Shown one piece after another: positions 1-11,340 of a stretch of 64,000 bases of DNA; positions within the stretch are counted from its first letter, which is position 1; every line of letters starts with the position of its first letter. Position numbers and translations under genes: made by a program. The notes below the pieces were generated by a model that was given only the letters and a program-made list of their open reading frames with translations, did no database searches and was not told the origin of the DNA. This DNA is from Scalesia atractyloides (taxonomy: Eukaryota > Streptophyta > Magnoliopsida > Asterales > Asteraceae): NCBI GenBank assembly GCA_947069175.1, contig CAMTDV010000012.1:41138341-41202340 (forward strand), in the 5' to 3' direction.

Positions 1-347
1 ATGCAAAGCAAAGCAAAGTAAGAAACACAAGATAACCAAAGATTCAATATCTTGATTAACACAAGAGAACTAGTACAAACACATACAAACAATGTTCATA
101 CAGACTCAGGAAATACTCTCTGTGTTCTTGTGTTTCAGTGTCTCTCTCTAGTGTCTAACTTGTCCACCTTTCACTGAGAAGTGGATGTCTGTTTATATAG
201 TGTCCACACCTAGCAACAGTACGAAGAACGTTGCTGGTCGTACGAAACGCCATAAGTCATGAAGAACATTCTCCAAAAGATGGCTCGTACGAACATAAAG
301 TGGCTCGTACGAATAAAGCAAGATACTGGTTGTGATGAACCCACTCG
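1..347 (-). repeat. CopA 3' LTR, distal part
   Basis: Bases 1-347 match 36223-36569 of CopA's right LTR almost base for base. About 80 bp of LTR lie beyond the window. A minus-strand TATA (TATATAAA, 191-200) is in the same place as in the right LTR. From 228 on there are TCGTACGA-type words. The match stops at 347, where LT is inserted. Confidence 0.92.
343..347. repeat. Target-site duplication ACTCG of LT (partner 11010-11014)
   Basis: ACTCG occurs immediately outside both ends of LT. The uninterrupted LTR copy at about 36564-36568 has it once. This shows that everything from 348 to 11009 entered as one unit or was resolved into one. Confidence 0.85.
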
Positions 348-588
348 TGTAACAGCCAAGCGTAACCACACACATGATATTGTCTGCTTTGGTAGCCAGC
401 ACACCCTCAGTGCCTGCCCCTCAGGGTTTTAAAACGCGTCATGATGGTAAGGTATCAAGCCCCTTATAAGGAAGCCTTCGTTCCCCTTCACAACCCGATG
501 TGGGATATCACAATCCACCACCCTTAAGGGGTCCAGCGTCCTCGCAGGACCTGACACCTCCGATCCGGCCCTTGCTCTGATACCATAT
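348..588 (-). mobile_element. TRIM-like end: LTR, short interior and PBS
   Basis: Minus strand: PBS TGGTATCAGAGC (585-574), about 50 bp of interior with a GGACGCTGGACCCC tract, an AAGGGTGGTGGAT polypurine-like tract, then an LTR of about 165 bp (512-348) running from TGTGATATCCCACATCGG to GGCTGTTACA. The words ATCCCACATCGG, CTTATAAG, GACGCGTTTTAAAA and GACAATATC are typical of a TRIM family widespread in plants (from memory). Its own 5' LTR is missing; the LT large LTR stands in its place. Confidence 0.75.
574..585 (-). other. Primer-binding site of the TRIM part
   Basis: Reverse complement of GCTCTGATACCA, i.e. TGGTATCAGAGC, complementary to the 3' end of plant initiator tRNA-Met. It lies 3 nt inside the large LTR boundary at 589. 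Confidence 0.85.
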
Positions 589-1394
589 GTCACACCCCCT
601 GTAATTCCATCACACCAGAGCTGGGTGTGAACTAAACTGGTATCTTCATTGCACAGTAGAAGTAAACGTGAGTGTTAAGACTTTTAGACAGTGAACGCTC
701 GCTAGTACTCGAATCACCATGGGTTCTCCTATTTCAACCGTGCCATACTTGAAATTACAACCTGAGAAAGAACATGCAAAAAGTCAACATAAAGTTGGCG
801 AGTTAACAGTTTGTTTGTTTTTGTTTCAAATGGATCTTAAAACATTTGAACATCTTGCATTCGAAAACCGGTTTGTGAGATCATTGTATCCCAAAACATT
901 TGAAATGTCATATCTGTATAATAGTATTGAAATGTTTTCTTTGCTGTTTGTGAACCGATGCATATAACTGTTATGTTTGTAAACCGGAGATAAAATGTTT
1001 TCAATCGTATCTGTAAACCGATATTGAAATGTTTTCTTGTTATATTCGTAAACCAGTATTGAAATATTTTCCTATATATTTGTAAACCGGTATTGAAATC
1101 CTAGTATGTAGTATGCCTATGGAATCTAAGGATCTGTCAGTGTGTAGCTAATACACTGACCAATGTGCCATAAGTAAGTAACCAACCCGAGATAACTCTG
1201 ACATCATTGGGATCACAAAAGCACTCCTAACCGGTTAAGATACCAGGAGTGGAGTGTGTCTCAAACTCGATAGATCTATATCTTTTGCACCTTGGTCACT
1301 ATGTGATTAATGGTTACTATTGTCATCATCCTACTTACGTACAATGATCTGTAATCATCTAATCCCATAGCTACATACCAATTATTATAAATCT

Positions 1395-1535
1395 ATGTTA
1401 TTGGGCCGCGCCCATGTCATTTATGTTATTGGGCCTCGCCCATTTATCCATGTTATTGGGCCTAGCCCATGTTATCCGTGTTATTGGGCCTAGCCCATGT
1501 TTTCTTGTCATTGGGCCTAGCCCATATTATAAATA
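1395..1535. repeat. Tandem TTGGGCCTAGCCCAT palindromes
   Basis: Five copies of an ATTGGGCC(T/G)(A/C)GCCCAT palindrome spaced about 25-35 bp; three remain in the right LTR (about 7910-7985). Both arms contain TGGGCY, the plant site II element bound by TCP factors. Confidence 0.7.
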
Positions 1536-3214
1536 AAATTGGGGCCTCGTCCCCTAGTTGTGACTATGACAATCCCCTTACTAGTCATAAAACTCATGCA
1601 TGTTTCGAAAAGCTTTGTATAGCTGTGAAAACCGGTAAGTTTAGCATAAACCTTTCGTAAACCATTTGAGTTCATTGAAATATGTTTGTAACATGGTTTA
1701 GAAATATATGATTTTCGTTCATCGAAACATTGTATGCTTTCGGAAAACTTGCATGTCTTTCCACCCCGAAAACATTTAAAAAATGTAAAACGGTAACAAG
1801 TGGGGGTTATGAACTCACATTGATATCCTTGTGCAAAGCTAGCTTAATGTGATTTCCATAGTGTTGTCTCCACAACTTGACGTGCTACATGCAATCTAAG
1901 GTATTTCTAATACAGAATAACTTGTAAGTTTCTAGATATAACGTAGCTAAACTACATGTCACCGAGCTCTACCAAATCGTTACTCATATGATTCTATGAA
2001 ATTGTCATTGTCTTAACTCGGTTAACCAATCTATGGTTTTCTTAGAAACGATTTAGTTTTCGAGCGACTTGAAATATATGTTTATATATAAATATAACTA
2101 TATTTCATGAATTCGTATTTGTCGTCATGTACGTCGACGGATAATTGTACGACTCTTCGCAGTTTTCGTAAGATATAGTGTATATATACTTGTAAATATA
2201 CCCGTATAATACATCCCGTAACCGACCAAGAGTCTGGCGTATCGTTTATAATAGATAACGATGTAATCGTACGCTTGTTATAGTCTTGCGGTATCGTGTC
2301 GTACTTCGTTTAGGCGTTTGAATCGAATATAACCAATATATTATTGTTGTAAAATCCTTCGAAAGTATTCGTAAGTGTTCGCGTCGTCGACGTTTGAAAT
2401 AAATATAACTATATTTAATTTATAAAACTATTTGTCTCGACATTCGAATATAGATAATTACATTCGTGTTATACGATTTCCGAATTCTAGACGAGTCTTT
2501 AATAGATTTCCGAATTCTAGACGTCTTTAATATATGATTTCCGAATTCTGTCATTTGAAATAATACGCGCATTGTACTTATTTTGTAAAAGCGTTCGGAA
2601 ATCTTGGCGTTCGAAATAAATATAAACAATATACTTATTTTTATATCATCGTTCGAATAAATTATCGATGTTTGAAATCTAGTTTCCGAGTTTCGACTTT
2701 GAATTAAACATAATAAATATCAGTTATTTTATAGTCTATTGGAATCTTGTTATCTTGTAATCACTCTCGTTGAAAAGTTATCGGCTCGAGTTTTGAAAGT
2801 GTTAATAGCGCCGGCAAATAAATATATACCTATATTTATTTTACAACAATCATTTGAATTCAGACGTTTTGTCTTTGAAATGTAACGCGTTTCGTATTGC
2901 GTAGTTTACGAAAATCAGGCAGAGTTTCCTCTATTTTCGGACGATCCCGACAATACTAGTTGTCGATTTATTTATAAAAACGCAATCAATCAATGTACGC
3001 AATATATAATACTTTCTCGTCGTGTTTCAGTATAGTTTTCGCCAAATATAAGTCCGATTTATTTATTTATATATATCGTAACGTCGCATTGATTCAATTG
3101 TTATTTTTAAACTTTTGACGATATGTAATTGCTAATGGGTCGGTCGAGCTCGGTTCCGCAATAATTAAAACTAATATTTATATAGTAGAATATAATTAAA
3201 ATTTCTCGTCGTAA

Positions 3215-3556
3215 TTAATTTTTACCGAGTCTTAGGTTGACCCGTTGACCGGGTTTGACCAGGTATGACCGAACTGACTCATGTTGACTGTGTTGACCGA
3301 GTTGACTCGGTGTTGACCGAGTTTGACCAGAACTATTCCGGTGCCAACGAATCTGACTGAACCGAACCCGAACCAAGACTGACCATGTTGACCCCTTTGA
3401 CCAGCTGACCGGGTTGACCGAGTTAACCCGAACCGAAACTGATTCTAACTTGAACCCGAAACACGAACCGAGACCTGAGTTGTTGACTGTTGACTGGTTG
3501 AACCGAGACCCAAATAACCCAATTTCATTGTAACCCCAAACTGATCCGAGCACCAT
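3215..3556 (-). other. 113-codon open frame retained in both LTRs (doubtful)
   Basis: A minus-strand frame of 113 codons starting MVLGSV and ending LRLGKN. The right LTR has a frame of identical length at 9639-9980 with several substitutions. It overlaps the TTGAC repeat tract and lies downstream of the LTR TATA box. The composition is driven by the TTGACC repeats (many Gln, Ser and Val), and I recognise no domain. It could be chance openness in GC-rich repeat DNA; preservation in both copies is the only argument for coding. Confidence 0.2.
3235..3495. promoter_or_regulatory. Cluster of 13 TTGAC(C/T) W-box cores
   Basis: Thirteen plus-strand TTGACC or TTGACT words in about 260 bp, each followed by C or T as the WRKY W-box core requires. 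The right LTR keeps nearly all of them (9655-9915). On the minus-strand transcript they lie downstream of the TATA box. Confidence 0.5.
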
Positions 3557-4005
3557 ATCACCGCGCCGCCATCGCCGGTCGAGCCGGATCCACCGTCACC
3601 GCCGGCTGCCCCGACCCAACCCTACCGCCCAAACCTGAGAACTACCACCACTGACATCGCCGCCGTTGGCTGGCACTAGTGCCGCCGGCTGCGGCACCAC
3701 TGTTTGACGCCAGAGAAGCAGCGTCGCTGCCGCGCCGCTACACCGTCGCTTCCTCCCTCTCTCGCTCGATCTCTCTCTCTCTGCCGCTCTCTCTCTCTTC
3801 GATGGTCTCTCTCTCTCTTGTCTGCCTATATGTATGCGGTTGTATGTATGAGATGTATAAGAGGGGTGTGGGAGTGTGTGTCCGGAGAAGGTGACCGTAG
3901 TCGCCGGAGATCCTCGCCGGATTCTGGCGACCGGATTAGAGGGAGAGAGGAGCAAAGGGTATCTTTGGGGCTAGGGTTTTGAAAATAAGTGAAATGAGGG
4001 GGTTA

Positions 4006-4076
4006 GCTTTTTATATACTTAGGGTTTCTTTAAATGGGTCGGGCCCAAGGCCCACTAAGGTGTTCAGGCCCAATTA
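4006..4076 (-). promoter_or_regulatory. LT LTR promoter: site II, telo-box and TATA
   Basis: Read on the minus strand: ATTGGGCCTG, then GTGGGCCTTGGGCCCG (TGGGCC site II), then AAACCCTAAG (telo-box), then AGTATATAAAAAGC (TATA, 4020-4006). A second AAACCCTAG follows at about 3981-3971. Site II plus telo-box is the promoter pattern of plant ribosomal-protein and other growth-linked genes. Confidence 0.65.
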
Positions 4077-4665
4077 CGTATCCAAAGCCTGTTTTCAAAC
4101 CCGAGTTTTTGTAAAATGTCATAATACATTAATTTGTAGTTGAAACACCTAAAATTATATCTGTGTCGGTGTTTGACGTGTTCGTTGCTTTAAAAATTGC
4201 GTAAATGATTCGGTGGTCGTTTCTAGTCCGTTTTTCGATCCGATTTCAACTGTGAGCATTAAATTCCAAAACGAAGCCAAACATATCATAATATATTAAT
4301 ATTTAGACGTAACTCTAGTCCGTGGCTTCTGTTTCGTTTTGGTGCGTTCCGGTTTTCTGCGTAACTTCCGCGTTGTGCTTTGCGACACCCGAATATCCAA
4401 ATATATCGCATAATCATAACTGTATGATAATAAAAGTATAAATTCGTGTTTTTAGGTTTTGTCAGTATTTGTTTGGCATCAGTTCGCTTATCGTTCAATT
4501 TCACGTTAGAGTTCTCGATTATCGCCACGCGTAACGTGAAGCAAGTAGATGTTCCTAGGCTTTCCAAAGGTCTGATCGAGTTAATTTACGTCTAATTACA
4601 TTATTTATGATGGCATTATTGTTCGTTATACGCCTAAATTACAACCGGAAATGCCGGTTGTCACA

Positions 4666-7099
4666 TTCTCCCCTTGTTATAAAAATTTCGTCCTCGAAAT
4701 TTAAGCTACGTTATCTCCTTAGACTTTTGTCATGCGTAGGTATTAATACTATCCAGGTAAATGACCATGTATTCACATCGAGACTTGTCTGGATTATATG
4801 AATACAATGTCTTACTATAACAATATGAACCCATTGGTTCAATTGCATCTGTTTTCAAAATCGATGCCAAGTGAACGAAATGTAATGATATAATCACTAA
4901 TGTGACTGAGTTTACATGGGTCAACACATGAGAATCTTGGACAATAGATTTCCAAGACGTTCACCATCTGTAAATGAATTTCATAAACAATAAGAATCTC
5001 TACCAACGGAAACTAGCGTTGGTTGTTGGATTGTTGAGACATAGAATCAACAAGCTCAACTGAATTAGAAACATGAAGATTATTTGTTAACTTTTCGAAC
5101 CATAAGTTAACACTTTTGAATTGCAAGGATACACCGAAATATAACCGATGTTAATGTATCATTCTCTTAATACATAGTTGCATTAAGACTACTTTCGATG
5201 ATTAGCCCAAGCTACAAGTTTATACCGACGCCACAAGGCGTCATAGCCATCAAAATAATTCAATTATAGTAGTGACCGAACAAGTTCACCGTGTTCGCAA
5301 TCAGACGAAAGGTTCAACGAAGCAAGTCTGAACATTTGTTCCAAATAAATCTCATAGGATTTTCAACTGAAATGAAAGAACAAATAAATATGATTTCCGG
5401 TCGATCGTGGAAGAACAGTAACTATCCCAAAATTTTCGACCGATGATGAAAGAACCGTTACGAGGTATATTGAAATAGACCATAATTTTGTGTACCATTT
5501 TCTTAATACACGATTGTATTAAGAATATTTAAGAAAATGATCCAAAAAGGTGGATTTAATAACAAATAAATAAATAAGAAATTAAATCCGTACATGAATT
5601 ATGAAAGTGAGATTAGCACAAGCTTCAACTAGTGAAATGCCACCACAAGGTGTCGTAACCAACAAATGATATAATGACGGTGAAGACTTAACCAGTCTAC
5701 TATAGTTCGAAATTCATGAATTGCTTGTTGATATTACTTTGAATATGACGGCCTCAATCCATCATATGAAATCCTTAAATTGAATTTTGTATACAGTTAG
5801 CAAGTTCAAACAATTGAATTTGGTTTGACACAATCCAACAATAAATACATGATTCGAACAAGTTTCGAAATGTTTACTATAAAAACCCATGTATGCAATC
5901 TTGGAAAGAAAAAGGAATTTCAAGAATTCGTTGACTCGATATCAAGTAGTCAATACTCACAATAATGCAGGTCATCTAGATTACAAAGTAAAAGTTTGAG
6001 TGTAGCGAACCAACCTTTGAATTACTAATGAAATGACCATTCAAAGTGAAGACCTGATGGTCTCCATGTATCAAGTTAACCACATGCGTAGCAAACAAGG
6101 CATGCGTATCATATAAATTTGTCAAGAAATTATGCAAGTAGGTGTTCGCTAACAAGGAAGAAATTATCGTGATACAATGACCATTAGGAGGAGTAGAGGT
6201 GTGCAACCCTACTCTGTATACGAAAAATTAAAAGTTCAACAAAAGGAATTCGAGGACTTTACCTGGTATTTTCTGGGATGACTTATTGTTTCGCGACATT
6301 ACCACAAGATGTCGAATATGGCGTAATCGTCATTAATGAAGTAGGGGGAATGCGAAAACATGTGACTTCTTTTGCAGCGCCAATTGTTGTGATTACCATT
6401 GTAATAAGTACCGACTGTTATGTAATCTCGTTTGGACGTACCTCAGTGTGGTTCGTGTCCCTTACAGGACCGCGTGACAAATTGCCGCATTCTGGTCGGT
6501 AGTGCTCCCGCTGACGGGATTAGCATCGTTGGCGTAATGTCGTGCTTTCTCAAGGCCGCGCCTTGAAAGTCGTATGTGATGTACTTCAACATCCTTTGTC
6601 GTATCATTTAAGTTTCACGTATATTTGCGCACTAGTGTTTCGTTTCGCGTAGGCTACCTGCTTGGTAAATAAAATAGCATCGATAGCATATGTAATGTCG
6701 TTTGCGCGAGTTATTAGTCGCAGTTCCTACGTAATGACCTTTAATGGATATTAACATAAGCTTTCCAAAGGTCTTAAATGCATTTTGTCAAAACTCTCAA
6801 AGTTTGCTTATTTTATGTAATGGTTTCGTGTACCGTGTATCAAACACAACACTAGTATATGATTAAAATCATAATGTTGACTCATTGTTTCAGCCACGAT
6901 TGGAACCCTTATTCGAGTGCTAGGCATTTTGTATGTATTCAAGTCCTAATGATCTAATGTCCCCAAAGGAAAGTGAGGTTACAGCCTAGGTATCTCCACA
7001 GAAACCTAATTCACTGAAACCTATAACTCTGATACCAATCTGTTATCAAAGCCAGGTTTGATACCTAATTCGCTAAAGCCTATAGCTCTGATACCAATC
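4666..7099 (-). other. LT interior, non-coding, with polypurine tract and PBS
   Basis: About 2.43 kb between the large LTRs. The polypurine tract AACAAGGGGAGAA (4678-4666, minus) abuts the left LTR and the PBS (7096-7085) abuts the right one. Near the polypurine tract the minus strand reads CTCGAAATTT and GGACGAAATTT, reminiscent of the 3' end of Tekay/Del-type gypsy interiors. I see no gag, protease, RT or integrase motif on either strand; the longest frames are about 75 codons with no motif. Confidence 0.7.
7085..7096 (-). other. Primer-binding site of LT
   Basis: TGGTATCAGAGC on the minus strand, 3 nt from the 5' LTR boundary at 7100. A near copy (TGGTATCAGAGT) lies about 60 bp further in, at about 7027-7038, within a short imperfect duplication of 7010-7042 and 7070-7100. 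Confidence 0.9.
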
Positions 7100-8867
7100 T
7101 GTCACACCCCCTATAATTCCATCACATCAGAGCTGGGTGTGAACTAAACTGGTATCTTCATTGCACAGCGGAAGTAAATGTGAGTGCTAAGACTTTTAGA
7201 TAGTGAACGCACGCTAAGTACTCGAATCCCCATGGGTTCTCCTATTTCAACCGTGCCATACTTGAAATTATAACCTGAGAAAGAACATGCGAAAAGTCAA
7301 CATAAAGTTGGTGAGTTCATAGTTTTTGTTTTTGTTTCAAATGGATCTAAAAACATTTGAACATCTTGCATTCGAAAACCGGTTTTTGAGATCATTGTAT
7401 CCCAAAACATTTGAAATGTCATATCTGTATAACAGTATTGAAATGTTTTCTTTGCTGTTTGTAAACCAATGCATATAACTGTTATGTTTGTAAACCGGAG
7501 ATAAAATGTTTTCAATCGTATCTGTAAACCGATATTGAAATGTTTTCTTGTTATATTCGTAAACCGGTATTGAAATATTTTCTGATATATTTATAAATCG
7601 GTATTGAAATCCTAGTATGTAGTATGCCTATGGAATCTAAGGATTTGTCAGTGTGTAGCTAATACACTGACCTATGTGCCATAAGTAAGTAACCAACCCG
7701 AGACAACTCTGACATCATTGTGATCACAAAAGCACTCCTAGCCGGTTAAGATACCAGGAGTGGAGCGTGTCCCAAACTCGATAGATCTATACCTTTTGCC
7801 ACTTGGTCACTATGTGATTAATGGTTACTATTGTAATCATCCTACTTACGCACAGTGATCTTAATCGTCTAATCCCATAGCTATATACCAATTGTTATAA
7901 ATCTATGTTATTGGGCCGCGCCCATGTTATCCATGTTATTGGGCCTAGCCCATGTTTTTTGTTATTGGGCCTAGCCCATATTATAAATAAAATTGGGGCC
8001 TCTCCCCCTAGTTGTATAGCTGTGAAAACCGGTAAGTTTAGCATAAACCTTTCATAAACCATTTGAGTTCATTGAAATCTGTTTGTAACATGGCTTAGAA
8101 ATATATGAGTTTCATTCATCGAAACATTGTATGCTTTCAGAAAACTTGCATGTTTTTCCACCCCCGAAAACATTTAAAAAATGTAAAACGGTAAAAAGTG
8201 GGTGTTATGAACTCATCTTGATATCCTTGTGCAAAGCTAGCTTAATGTGATTTCCATAGTGTTGTCTCCACAACTTGACTTTCTAGCATGCAATCTAAGG
8301 TATTCCTAATACACAATAACTTGTAAGTTTCTAGATAACGTAGCTAAACTACGTGTCACCAAGCTCTATCGAATCGTTACTCATACGATTCTATTAAATT
8401 GTCATTGTCTTAACTCGGTTAACCGATCTATGGTTTTCTTAGAAACGATTTAGTTTTCGAGCGACTTAATATATATGTTTATATATAAACATAACTATAT
8501 TTCATGAATTCGTATTTGTCGTCATGTACGTCGACGGATAATAGTACGACTCTTCGTAGTTTTCGTAAGATATAATGTATATATACTTGTAAATATACCC
8601 GTATAGATAATACATCTCGTAACCGAGCAAGAGTCTGGCGTATCGTTTATAATAAATAACGATGTAATCGTACGCTTGTTATAGTCTTGTCGTACTTCGT
8701 TTAAGCGTTTGAATCGAATATAACCAATATATTATTGTTGTAAAATCCTTCGAAAGTATTCGTAAGTGTTCGCGTCGTCGACGTTTGAAATAAATATAAC
8801 CCATATTTATTTTATAAAACTATTTGTCTCGACATTCGAATATAGATAATTACATTCGTGTTATACG

Positions 8868-8975
8868 ATTTTCGAATTCTAGACGTCTTTAATATATGAT
8901 TTCTGAATTCTAGACGTCTTTAATATATGATTTCCGAATTCTAGACGTCTTTAATATATGATTTCCGAATTCTTT
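8868..8975. repeat. 31-bp tandem repeat in the right LTR
   Basis: About three and a half head-to-tail copies of a unit containing CGAATTCTAGACGTC and TTTAATATATGATTTC. The left LTR has about two (2470-2550), with one shortened. Confidence 0.75.
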
Positions 8976-10353
8976 CATTTGAAATAATACCCGCATTGTA
9001 CTTATTTTGTAAAAGCGTTCGGAAATCTTGGCGTTCGAAATAAATATAAACAATATACTTATTTTTATATCATCGTTCGAATAAATTATCGATGTTTGAA
9101 ATCTAGTTTCCGATTTTCGACTTTGAATTAAACATAATAAATATCAGTTATTTTATAGTCGATTGGAATCTTGTTATCTTGTAATCACTCTCCTTGAAAA
9201 GTTATTGGCTTGAGTTTTGAAAGTGTTAATAGCGTCGGCAAATACATATATACCTATATTTATTTTATAACAATCATTTGAATTCAGACGTGTTGCCTTT
9301 GAAATGTAACGCGTTTAGTATTGCGTAATTTACGAAAATCAGGCAGAGTATTCTCTGTTTTCGGACGATCCCGACAATACTAGTTGTCGATTTATTTATA
9401 AAAAACGCAATCAATCAATGTACACAATATATAATACTTTCTCGTCGTGTTTCAATATAGTTTTTGCCAAATATAAGTCTGATTTATTTATTTATATATA
9501 TCGTAACGTCGCGTTGATTCAATTGTTATTTTTAACTTTTGACGATATGTAATTGCTAACAGGTCGGTCGAGCTCGGTTCCGCAATAATTAAAACTAATA
9601 TTTATATAATAGAATTTAATTAAAATTTCTCGTCGTAATTAATTTTTACCGAGTCTTAGGTTGACCCGTTGACCGGGTTTGACCAGGTTTGACCGAACTG
9701 ACTCGTGTTGACTGTGTTGACCGAGTTGACTCGGTGTTGACCGAGTTTGACCAGAACAATTCTGGTGCCAACGAATCTGACTGAACCGAATCCGAACCAA
9801 GACTGACCATGTTGACCCCTTTGACCAGCTGACCGGGTTGACCGAGTTAACCCGAACCAAAACCGATTCGAACTTGAACCCAAAATTCGAGCCGAGACCC
9901 GAGTCGTTTATTGTTGATTGGTTGAACCGAGACCCAAACAACCCGGTTTCATTGTAACCCAAAACTGAACCGAGCACCATATCACCGCCGCCGCCATCGC
10001 CGGTCGAGCCGGAACCACCGTCGCCGCCAGCTCCCCCGACCCAACCCTACCGCCCAAACCCGAGAACCACCACCACTGACATCGCCGCCGTTGGCTGGCA
10101 CTAGTGCCGCCGGCTGCGGCACCGCTGTTTGACGCCAGAGAAGCGGCGTCGCCGCTGCGCTGCTACACCGACGCCGCCTCCCTCTCTCTCTCCGATGGTC
10201 TCTCTCTCTGTCTGTATGTATGCGGTTGTATGTATGAGATGTACAAGAGGGTGTGTAGCCGGATTCCGGCGGCCGGATTAGAGGGAGAGAGGAGCAGAGG
10301 CTATATTTGGGGGCTAGGGTTTTGAAAATAAGTGAAATGTGGGAGGTTAGCTT

Positions 10354-10430
10354 GCTTATATACTTAGGGTTTCTTTAAATAGGTCGGGCCCAAGGCCGCT
10401 AACGTGTTCAGGCCCAATTACGTATCCAAA
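10354..10430 (-). promoter_or_regulatory. LT 5' LTR promoter
   Basis: Same layout as 4006-4076: site II words (GGGCCTGAAC, TTGGGCCCG), telo-box AAACCCTAAG and TATA AGTATATAAGC. As this is the 5' LTR, it would drive the LT transcript. Confidence 0.6.
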
Positions 10431-11014
10431 GCCCGTTTTCAAACCCGAGTTTTTGTAAAATGTCACAATACGTTAATTTGTAGTTGAAACACGTAAAATT
10501 ATGTCGGTGTTTGACGTGTTCGTTGCTTTAAAAATCGCGTAAATGATTTGGTGGTCGTTTCTAGTCCGTTTTTCGATCCGATTTCGACTGTGAGCATTAA
10601 AATTCGAAAATGAAGCCAAATATATCATAATATATTAATATTTAGACGTAACTCTAGTCCGTGGCTTTCGTTTGGTTGTCGGTGTGTTCCGGTTTTCCGT
10701 GTAACTTCCGTGTTGTGCTTTGCAACGCCCGAATATCCAAATATATCGCATAATCATAACTGTATGATAATTAAAAGTATAAAATTCATGTTTTTAGGCG
10801 TTGTCAGTATTTGTTTGGCATCAGTTCGCTTATCGTTCAATTTCGCGTTAGAGCTCTCGATTATCGCCAAATCGCGTAACGTGAAGTAAGTAGACGTGCC
10901 TATGCTTTCAAAAGGCCTGATCGAGTTAATTTACGTCTAATTACATTATTTATGATGGCATTATATTCGTTATGCGCTTAATTACAACCGAAAAATGCCG
11001 GTTGTCACAACTCG

Positions 11015-11327
11015 TACGACTAAAGAGTCACTCGTACGAATGGTGAGTGGCTCGTACGAGCAACAACTTGCTTGTACGAAGTACTTCTCACTTGCACTTG
11101 AAGTTTTCTTCGGAGAACGTGCCAACAGACATGACGTACACAAGACTCAACAATATGCATGCATGCAACTATTTCACAACACAGACAAACTAATCGTCGT
11201 ACTAAATCAAGATAGGAGGATATCTTGATTTGGTCGACACGACCAAACTATACAGACACATTAAACAAAGACCGTACAATTACAGACGTAACTAAGAACA
11301 AGCGACAGACACAAAAGTATATCAACA
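11015..11327 (-). repeat. CopA 3' LTR, proximal part
   Basis: Continues the LTR interrupted at 347. It matches 36569-36861, apart from about 14 extra bases near 11068. The element-side end on the minus strand is TGTTGATATACTTTTG at 11327. TCGTACGA words occupy 11011-11090. Confidence 0.9.
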
Positions 11328-11340
11328 AACTCCCCATTGG
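11328..11340 (-). other. CopA polypurine tract
   Basis: Minus strand CCAATGGGGAGTT directly before the LTR start TGTTGATA. It primes plus-strand DNA synthesis. Confidence 0.8.

Larger units (their letters stand above)
589..4665 (-). repeat. LT large LTR, left (3') copy
   Basis: Direct repeat of 7100-11009, about 4.08 kb. On the minus strand it begins TGTGACAACCGG and ends GGGGGTGTGACA. It holds no pol coding. Visible parts in transcription order are site II and telo-box promoter motifs (about 4075-4006), a TATA box, a GA-rich leader (about 3850-3750), a GC-rich tract (3720-3560), a TTGAC cluster (3495-3235), a long AT-rich stretch and TTGGGCCTAGCCCA palindromes (1535-1395). The two LTR copies differ by many scattered substitutions and small indels, so the element is not recent. 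Confidence 0.88.
348..11009 (-). mobile_element. LT: composite large-LTR (LARD-like) element joined to a TRIM
   Basis: Order on the minus strand: ~3.9 kb 5' LTR (11009-7100), PBS (7096-7085), ~2.4 kb interior without recognisable gag or pol, polypurine tract (4676-4666), ~4.1 kb LTR (4665-589), then a second PBS (585-574), a ~60 bp interior, a second polypurine tract and a ~165 bp TRIM LTR ending at 348. The outer ends are TGTGACAACC and GGCTGTTACA, so they come from two different LTR families, yet a single 5-bp duplication flanks the unit. The large LTRs with a short non-coding interior fit a LARD (large retrotransposon derivative), probably related to Ty3/gypsy. The family assignment is inference. 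Confidence 0.8.
7100..11009 (-). repeat. LT large LTR, right (5') copy
   Basis: About 3.91 kb, collinear with 589-4665. It is shorter mainly because it has fewer GGGCC palindromes, lacks a short segment after them and has small deletions in the GA-rich leader. Ends are TGTGACAACC and GGGGGTGTGACA as in the left copy. It keeps the TTGAC cluster (9655-9915), the 113-codon frame (9639-9980) and the promoter (about 10430-10354). Confidence 0.88.

Noticed and set aside
3704..3982. Plus-strand frames over 3679-3982 (Ser/Arg/Leu-rich)
   Set aside because: They are translations of CTCTCT and GC-rich LTR leader on the strand opposite to the LTR promoter, and they are not conserved in the right LTR.
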